Notes under the pieces: generated by a model | The model's database searches: none | What the model saw: only the letters and a program-made list of their open reading frames with translations | What the model was told of the DNA's origin: nothing | Assembly: GCF_050947335.1 (NCBI RefSeq) | Contig: NW_027473315.1 | Coordinates: 4,588,001 to 4,652,000, forward strand | Length of the DNA stretch: 64,000 bases | Reading direction: 5' to 3' | Origin: Megachile rotundata | Lineage: Eukaryota > Arthropoda > Insecta > Hymenoptera > Megachilidae | Made by a program: the position numbers and the translations under genes | In this document: positions 56,243 through 64,000 of the stretch, piece by piece | Numbering within the stretch: position 1 is the first letter of the stretch | Layout: each line of letters opens with the position of its first letter

Positions 56243-56412
56243 TGATTGTGATTGTGTGATTGTGATTGTGTGATTGTGTGATTGTGTGATTGTGATTGTG
56301 TGATTGTGATTGTATGATTGTGATTGTGTGATTGTGATTGTGTGATTGTGATTGTGTGATTGTGATTGTGTGATTGTGATTGTGTGATTGTGATTGTGTG
56401 ATTGTGATTGTA
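56243..56412 (+). repeat. 8-bp unit cluster 8 (two units)
   Basis: Copy of cluster 4 with six G-ending units in the final run; TGATTGTG at 56271 and 56279. It is the last landmark before the three-copy HOR ends. Confidence 0.95.
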
Positions 56413-56500
56413 TGATTGCGATCGTATGATTGTGATTGTTTGACTGCGATTGTATGATTGTGATTGTAAGATTGTGATTGTATGATTGTGATTGTATGAT

Positions 56501-58990
56501 TGTGATCGTATGATTGTTATTGTATGATTGTGGTTGAATGATTGTGAGCGTATTATTGTGATTGTATGATTGCGATCGTATGATTGTGATTGTTTGACTG
56601 CGATTGTATGATTGTGATTGTAAGATTGTGATTGTATGATTGTGATTGTATGATTGTGATTGTTTGATTGTGATTGTATGATTGTGATAGTATGATTGTG
56701 ATTGTATGATTGTTTTTGTATGATTGTGATTCTATAGTAGTAATTGTATGATTGTGATCGTATGATTGTTATTGTATGATTGTGATTGAATGATTGTGAT
56801 TGCTTGATCGCGATTGTATGATTGTGATTGTATGATTGTGATTGTATGATTGTGATCGTATGATTGTTATTGTATGTTTGTGATTGAATGGTTGTGAGTG
56901 TATGATTGTGATTGTATGATTGCGATCGTATGATTGTGATTGTATGATTGTGATTGTATGATTGTGATTGTGTGATTGTGATTGTGTGATTGTGTGATTG
57001 TGTGATTGTGATTGTGTGATTGTGATTGTATGATTGTGATTGTGTGATTGTGATTGTGTGATTGTGATTGTGTGATTGTGATTGTGTGATTGTGATTGTG
57101 TGATTGTGATTGTGTGATTGTGATTGTATGATTGCGATCGTATGATTGTGATTGTTTGACTGCGATTGTATGATTGTGATTGTAAGATTGTGATTGTATG
57201 ATTGTGATTGTATGATTGTGATCGTATGATTGTTATTGTATGATTGTGGTTGAATGATTGTGAGCGTATTATTGTGATTGTATGATTGCGATCGTATGAT
57301 TGTGATTGTTTGACTGCGATTGTATGATTGTGATTGTAAGATTGTGATTGTATGATTGTGATTGTATGATTGTGATTGTTTGATTGTGATTGTATGATTG
57401 GGATAGTATGATTGTGATTGTATGGTTGTGATTGTATGATTGTGAATGAATGATTGTGATTGTATGATTGTGACTGTATGATTGTGATAGTATGATTGTT
57501 TTTGTATGATTGTGATTCTATAGTAGTAAATGTATGATTGTGATCGTATGGCTGTTATTGTATGATTGTGATTGAATGATTGTTTTTGTATGATTGTGAT
57601 TCTATAGTAGTAATTGTATGATTGTGATCGTATGGTTGTTATTGTATGATTGTGATTGAATGATTGTGAGTGTATGATTGTGATTGTATGATTGTGATTG
57701 TATGATTGTGATTGAATGATTGTGAGTGTATGATTGGGATTGTATGATTGCGATCGTATGATTGTGATTGTTTGACTGCGATTGTATGATTGTGATTGTA
57801 AGATTGTGATTGTATGATTGTGATTGTATGATTGTGATCGTATGATTGTTATTGTATGATTGTGGTTGAATGATTGTGAGCGTATTATTGTGATTGTATG
57901 ATTGCGATCGTATGATTGTGATTGCTTGATTGCGATTGTATGATTGTGATTGTATGATTGTGATTGTATGACTGTGATTGTATGATTGTGATTGTACGAT
58001 TATGATTGTGTGTTTGTGATTGTATGATTGTGATGGTATGATTGTGATCGTCTGATTGTGGTTGTATGATTGTGATTGTATGATTGCGATCGTATGATTG
58101 TGATTGTTTGACTGCGATTGTATGATTGTGATTGTAAGATTGTGATTGTATGATTGTGATTGTATGATTGTGATTGTATGATTGTGATTGTGTGATTGTG
58201 ATTGTATGATTGGGATAGTATGATTGTGATTGTATGATTGTGATTGTATGATTGTGAATGAATGATTGTGATTGTATGATTGTGATTGTATGATTGCGAT
58301 CGTATGATTGTGATTGTATGATTGTGGTTGTATGATTGTGATTGTATGATTGTGATTGTATGTTTGTGATTGAATGATTGTGAGTGTATGATTGTGATTG
58401 TATAATTGTGATTGTATGTTTGTGATTGAATGATTGTGAGTGTATGATTGTGATTGTATGATTGCGATCGTATGATTGTGATTGTATGATTGTGGTTGTA
58501 TGATTGTGATTGTATGATTGTGATTGTATGATTGTGATTGTATGATTGTGATTGTACGATTATGATTGTATGTTTGTGATTGTATGATTGTGATGGTATG
58601 ATTGTGATTGTCTGATTGTGGTTGTATGATTGTGATTGTATGATTGTGATTTCATGATTGTGATTGTATGATTGTGATTGTATGATTGTGATTGTACGAT
58701 TGTGATTGTATGATTGTGATTGAATGATTGTGAGTGTATGCTTGCGATTGTATGATTGCGATCGTATGATTGTGATTGCTTGATTGCGATTGTATGATTG
58801 TGATTGTATGATTGTGATTGTATGATTGTGATTGTATGATTGTTATTGTATGTTTGTGATTGAATGATTGTGAGTGTATGATTGTGATTGTATGATTGCG
58901 ATCGTATGATTGTGATTGTATGATTGTGGTTGTATGATTGTGATTGTATGATTGTGATTGTATGATTGTGATTGTATGATTGTGATTGTA
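56501..58990 (+). repeat. Left-family island inside the right family
   Basis: From about 56.85 to 58.28 kb it follows 30.04-31.45 kb at offset 26,830 bp, including the rare variants TATGGTTGTGATTG (30591/57421) and TATGGCTGTTATTG (30721/57551). It then joins sequence like 10.56-11.0 and 18.6-19.1 kb, ending in TTTCATGATTG at 58653, the left-family form. A private unit TGTGTTTGTG lies near 58,010. Confidence 0.85.
56959..57128 (+). repeat. 8-bp unit cluster 9 (two units)
   Basis: TGATTGTG at 56987 and 56995. Inside it has the cluster 4 layout. Its flanks match the 29.9-31.5 kb region (cluster 1) at offset 26,830 bp, with one extra G-ending unit. It therefore links the two HOR types. Confidence 0.95.
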
Positions 58991-60717
58991 TGATTGTGAT
59001 TGTATGATTGTGATCGTATGATTGTTATTGTATGATTGTGATTGAATGGTTGTGAGTGTATGATTGTGATTGTATGATTGCGATCGTATGATTGTGATTG
59101 CTTGATTGCGATTGTATTATTGTGATTGTATGATTGTGATCGTATGATTGTTATTGTATGATTGTGAATGAATGATTGTGATTGTATGATTGTGACTGTA
59201 TGATTGTGATAGTATGATTGTTTTTGTATGATTGTGATTCTATAGTAGTAAATGTATGATTGTGATCGTATGGTTGTTATTGTATGATTGTGATTGAATG
59301 GTTGTGAGTGTATGATTGTGATTGTATAATTGTGATTGTATGTTTGTGATTGAATGATTGTGAGTGTATGATTGTGATTGTATGATTGCGATCGTATGAT
59401 TGTGATTGTATGATTGTGGTTGTATGATTGTGATTGTATGATTGTGATTGTATGATTGTGATTGTATGATTGTGATTGTACGATTATGATTGTATGTTTG
59501 TGATTGTATGATTGTGATGGTATGATTGTGATTGTCTGATTGTGGTTGTATGATTGTGATTGTATGATTGCGATCGTATGATTGTGATTGTATGATTGTG
59601 ATTGTATGATTGTGATTGCATGATTGTGATTGTATGATTGTGATTGTATGATTGTGATTGTATGATTGTGATAGTATGATTGTGATTGTATGATTGTTCT
59701 TGTATGATTGTGATTCTATAGTAGTAATTGTATGATTGTGATCGTATGATTGTTATTGTATGATTGTGATTGAATGATTGTGATTGCTTGATCGCGATTG
59801 TATGATTGTGATTGTATGATTGTGATCGTATGATTGTTATTGTATGAATGTGATTGAATGGTTGTGAGTGTATGATTGTGACTGTATGATTGCGATCGTA
59901 TGATTGTGATTGCTTGATTGCGATTGTATTATTGTGATTGTATGATTGTGATTGTATGATTGTGGTTGTATGATTGTGATTGTATGATTGTGATCGTATG
60001 ATTGTGATTGTATGATTGTGATTGAATGATTGTGAGTGTATGATTGTGATTGTATGATTGCGATCGTATGATTGTGATTGTTTGATTGCGATTCTATAGT
60101 AGTAATTGTATGATTGTGATCGTATGATTGTTATTGTATGATTGTGATTGAATGATTGTGATTGCTTGATCGCGATTGTATGATTGTGATTGTATGATTG
60201 TGATCGTATGATTGTTATTGTATGATTGTGATTGAATGGTTGTGAGTGTATGATTGTGACTGTATGATTGCGATCGTATGATTGTGATTGCTTGATTGCG
60301 ATTGTATTATTGTGATTGTATGATTGTGATTGTATGATTGTGGTTGTATGATTGTGATTGTATGATTGTGATCGTATGATTGTGATTGTATTATTGTGAT
60401 TGTATGATTGTGATTGTATGATTGTGATTGTATGATTGTGATTGTGTGATTGCGATTGTATGATTGTGATTGTATGATTGTGATTGTATGATTGTGATTG
60501 TACGATTATGATTGTATGTTTGTGATTGTATGATTGTGATGGTATGATTGTGATTGTCTGATTGTGGTTGTATGATTGTGATTGTATGATTGCGATCGTA
60601 TGATTGTGATTGTTTGACTGCGATTGTATGATTGTGATTGTAAGATTGTGATTGTATGATTGTGATTGTATGATTGTGATTTCATGATGGTGATTGTATG
60701 ATTGTGATTGTATGATT
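58991..60717 (+). repeat. Second copy of the 36.43-38.15 kb block
   Basis: Follows 36,431 at offset 22,572 bp through the TTCTTG unit (59691) and two TGATCGCG pairs to TTTCATGATGG (60683). At about 60,717 it jumps to sequence equivalent to 38,440, skipping 294 bp (21 units). Confidence 0.85.
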
Positions 60718-63700
60718 GTTATTGTATGATTGTGATTGAATGATTGTGATTGCTTGATCGCGATTGTATGATTGTGATTGTATGATTGTGATCGTATGAT
60801 TGTTATTGTATGATTGTGATTGAATGGTTGTGAGTGTATGATTGTGATTGTATGATTGCGATCGTATGATTGTGATTGCTTGATTGCGATTGTATTATTG
60901 TGATTGTATGATTGTGATTGTATGATTGTGGTTGTATGATTGTGATTGTATGATTGTGATTGTTTGATTGCGATTCTATAGTAGTAATTGTATGATTGTG
61001 ATCGTATGATTGTTATTGTATGATTGTGATTGAATGATTTTGAGTGTATGATTGTGATTGTATGATTGCGATCGTATGATTGCGATTGAATGATTGTGAT
61101 TATTTGATTGCGATTGTATGATTGTGATTGTATGATTGTTTTTGTATGATTGTGATTACATAGTAGTAATTGTATGATTGTGATTGTATGATTATTATTG
61201 TATGATTGTGATTGAATGATTGTTTTTGTATGATTGTGATTCTATAGTAGTAATTGTATGATTGTGATCGTATGGTTGTTATTGTATGATTGTGATTGAA
61301 TGATTGTGAGTGTATGATTGTGATTGTATAATTGTGATTGTATGTTTGTGATTGAATGATTGTGAGTGTATGACTGTGATTGTATGATTGCGATCGTATG
61401 ATTGTGATTGCTTGATTGCGATTGTATTATTGTGATTGTATGATTGTGATTGTATGATTGTGGTTGTATGATTGTGATTGTATGATTGTGATCGTATGAT
61501 TGTGATTGTATTATTGTGATTGTATGATTGTGATTGTATGATTGTGATTGTATGATTGTGATTGTGTGATTGCGATTGTATGATTGTGATTGTATGATTG
61601 TGATTGTATGATTGTGATTGTACGATTATGATTGTATGTTTGTGATTGTATGATTGTGATGGTATGATTGTGATTGTCTGATTGTGGTTGTATGATTGTG
61701 ATTGTATGATTGCGATCGTATGATTGTGATTGTTTGACTGCGATTGTATGATTGTGATTGTAAGATTGTGATTGTATGATTGTGATTGTATGATTGTGAT
61801 TTCATGATGGTGATTGTATGATTGTGATTGTATGATTGTGATTGTACGATTGTGATTGTATGATTGTGATTGAATGATTGTGAGTGTATGCTTGCGATTG
61901 TATGATTGCGATCGTATGATTGTGATTGCTTGATTGCGATTGTATGATTGTGATTGTATGATTGTGATTGTATGACTGTGATTGTATGATTGTGATTGCA
62001 TGATTGTGATTGTATGATTGTGATTGTATGATTGTGATTGAATGATTGTGAGTGTATGATTGTGATTGTTTGACTGCGATTGTATGATTGTGATTGTAAG
62101 ATTGTGATTGTATGATTGTGATTGTATGTTTGTGATTGTGTGATTGTGATTGTATGATTGGGATAGTATGATTGTGATTGTATGATTGTGATTGTATGAT
62201 TGTGAATGAATGATTGTGATTGTATGATTGTGACTGTATGATTGTGATTGAATGATTGTGAGTGTATGATTGTGATTGTATGATTGCGATCGTGTGATTG
62301 TGATTGTTTGACTGCGATTGTATGATTGTGATTGTAAGATTGTGATTGTATGATTGTGATTGTATGATTGTGATTGTGTGATTGTGATTGTATGATTGGG
62401 ATAGTATGATTGTGATTGTATGATTGTGATTGTATGATTGTGGTTGTATGATTGTGATTGTATGATTGTGATTGTATGATTGTGATTGTATGATTGTGAT
62501 TGTACGATTATGATTGTATGTTTGTGATTGTATGATTGTGATGGTATGATTGTGATTGTCTGATTGTGGTTGTATGATTGTGATTGTATGATTGCGATCG
62601 TATGATTGTGATTGTATGATTGTGATTGTATGATTGTGATTGCATGATTGTGATTGTATGATTGTGATTGTATGATTGTGATTGTATGATTGTGATAGTA
62701 TGATTGTGATTGTATGATTGTTCTTGTATGATTGTGATTCTATAGTAGTAATTGTATGATTGTGATCGTATGATTGTTATTGTATGATTGTGATTGAATG
62801 ATTGTGATTGCTTGATCGCGATTGTATGATTGTGATTGTATGATTGTGATCGTATGATTGTTATTGTATGAATGTGATTGAATGGTTGTGAGTGTATGAT
62901 TGTGACTGTATGATTGCGATCGTATGATTGTGATTGCTTGATTGCGATTGTATTATTGTGATTGTATGATTGTGATTGTATGATTGTGGTTGTATGATTG
63001 TGATTGTATGATTGTGATCGTATGATTGTGATTGTATGATTGTGATTGAATGATTGTGAGTGTATGATTGTGATTGTATGATTGCGATCGTATGATTGTG
63101 ATTGTTTGATTGCGATTCTATAGTAGTAATTGTATGATTGTGATCGTATGATTGTTATTGTATGATTGTGATTGAATGATTGTGATTGCTTGATCGCGAT
63201 TGTATGATTGTGATTGTATGATTGTGATCGTATGATTGTTATTGTATGATTGTGATTGAATGGTTGTGAGTGTATGATTGTGACTGTATGATTGCGATCG
63301 TATGATTGTGATTGCTTGATTGCGATTGTATTATTGTGATTGTATGATTGTGATTGTATGATTGTGGTTGTATGATTGTGATTGTATGATTGTGATCGTA
63401 TGATTGTGATTGTATTATTGTGATTGTATGATTGTGATTGTATGATTGTGATGGTATGATTGTGATTGTGTGATTGCGATTGTATGATTGTGATTGTATG
63501 ATTGTGATTGTATGATTGTGATTGTACGATTATGATTGTATGTTTGTGATTGTATGATTGTGATGGTATGATTGTGATTGTCTGATTGTGGTTGTATGAT
63601 TGTGATTGTATGATTGCGATCGTATGATTGTGATTGCTTGATTGCGATTGTATTATTGTGATTGTATGATTGTGATTGTATGATTGTGGTTGTATGATTG

Positions 63701-64000
63701 TGATTGTATGATTGTGATTGTTTGATTGCGATTCTATAGTAGTAATTGTATGATTGTGATCGTATGATTGTTATTGTATGATTGTGATTGAATGATTTTG
63801 AGTGTATGATTGTGATTGTATGATTGCGATCGTATGATTGCGATTGAATGATTGTGATTGTTTGATTGCGATTGTATGATTGTGATTGTATGATTGTTTT
63901 TGTATGATTGTGATTACATAGTAGTAATTGTATGATTGTGATTGTATGATTATTATTGTATGATTGTGATTGAATGATTGTTTTTGTATGATTGTGATTC
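60718..64000 (+). repeat. Right-edge block, copy of 38.44-44.33 kb without the 2.6 kb duplication
   Basis: Follows 38.44-40.37 kb at offset 22,278 bp, then 42.97-44.33 kb at 19,674 bp. The difference, 2,604 bp, equals the tandem duplication period at 38.3-43.0 kb. Holds TTTCATGATGG (61803), a 238-bp GGGATAG pair (62155/62393), TTCTTG (62715) and a GATTACA marker near 63,915. Private changes: TGATTATTTGATTG near 61,099, GCGATCGTGTG near 62,290 and an extra GATGGTA unit near 63,450. The array continues past the window end. Confidence 0.84.

Larger units (their letters stand above)
52391..56500 (+). repeat. 4.1 kb HOR, tandem copy 3 of 3
   Basis: The fullest copy, with both the 210-bp and the 490-bp segments. 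The 8-bp clusters lie 4,098 bp after those of copy 2. It holds the inner TTTCATGATGG at 54021 and clusters 7 and 8. It departs from copies 1 and 2 near 56,500, where a T11C and TTATTG pair replaces the expected TTTCATGATGG. Confidence 0.87.
1..64000 (+). repeat. 14-bp satellite array filling the window
   Basis: Head-to-tail array of a 14-bp monomer, consensus TGATTGTGATTGTA on the + strand. Unit 1 starts at base 1; the last is cut at base 64000. No flanking unique DNA is visible. All units read in the same orientation and I saw no inverted block. The count closes as 4,560 units of 14 bp, 15 units of 8 bp and a 40-bp tail. Substitutions recur at fixed unit positions: T7 to C, T11 to C, G8 to T, T10 to G, T13 to A or C, A14 to T, C or G. 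The + strand is nearly free of C, giving extreme G/C strand skew. Large satellites like this are known from eukaryotic heterochromatin. The species and chromosomal location cannot be told from the sequence. Confidence 0.98.

Noticed and set aside
1..64000. CRISPR-like array or other prokaryotic repeat system
   Set aside because: There are no repeat-spacer alternations, no unique spacers, no cas-like genes and no unique DNA. Units are contiguous 14-mers over the full 64 kb.
1..64000. Telomeric repeat
   Set aside because: The 14-bp unit is G/T-rich on one strand, but no run of a known telomere motif is present and G residues are mostly isolated. Its HOR structure and substitution variants fit interstitial satellite DNA better.
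1..64000. CENP-B box or another known centromere motif
   Set aside because: The consensus and all variants lack C-rich or GGAA-type cores, so no CENP-B-like box can be read. A centromeric role can be neither supported nor excluded from sequence alone.
1..64000. 42-bp (three-unit, four helical turn) super-period preferred in duplications
   Set aside because: Several offsets are multiples of 42 (210, 294, 336, 1008, 2604, 3948, 12936), but many are not (238, 280, 490, 602, 2912, 5362, 6860, 7112). I see no clear preference, which also argues against frame-preserving selection.

Overview
The whole 64 kb window is one satellite DNA array. I see no gene, RNA gene, transposon, CRISPR array or unique-sequence island, and the array runs off both ends. 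The basic unit on the + strand is 14 bp, consensus TGATTGTGATTGTA (about 29% G+C, no C). Internally it is TGATTG, TGATTG, TA, so the 14-mer probably grew from a 6-8 bp ancestor. Tandem satellite DNA on this scale, with nested higher-order repeats (HORs), is typical of heterochromatin in a eukaryotic nuclear genome. Nothing in the sequence identifies the species, or distinguishes centromere, subtelomere and sex chromosome.

Two properties organise the array. First, the register is almost perfect. Counting from base 1, the window resolves as 4,560 units of 14 bp plus 15 units of 8 bp (TGATTGTG) plus a 40-bp tail, and every landmark I checked falls on this grid. Variation is therefore by substitution inside units and gain or loss of whole units. 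Second, the substituted units come in fixed orders ('phrases'), and these are copied as blocks of 0.2 to about 5.5 kb.

Layout (block edges about +/-50 bp). 1-26 kb, left family: mosaic of 0.6-3.9 kb blocks, including 8.74-10.5 = 15.6-17.4 kb, 12.98-14.88 = 15.89-17.79 kb, 6.2-10.0 = 19.2-23.0 kb, 17.06-19.17 = 24.16-26.27 kb and a 1.0 kb tandem pair at 10.28-12.31 kb. 26-36.4 kb, transition zone: tandem pair of long blocks (25.83-31.57 and 31.57-36.43 kb), where 8-bp units first appear. 36.4-44.9 kb, right family, with a 2.6 kb internal tandem duplication. 44.9-56.5 kb: three tandem copies of a 3.6-4.1 kb HOR, each with 8-bp clusters. 56.5-59.0 kb: island of left-family sequence. 59.0-64.0 kb: second, shorter copy of the 36.4-44.3 kb block.

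Long open frames, up to 565 codons, exist only on the minus strand. They arise because the minus-strand 14-mer has no stop and 14 is not a multiple of 3, so all three minus frames read the same 14-residue peptide (SQSYNHNHTITIIQ). Unit gains and losses change frame freely and stops occur throughout, so I annotate no CDS.
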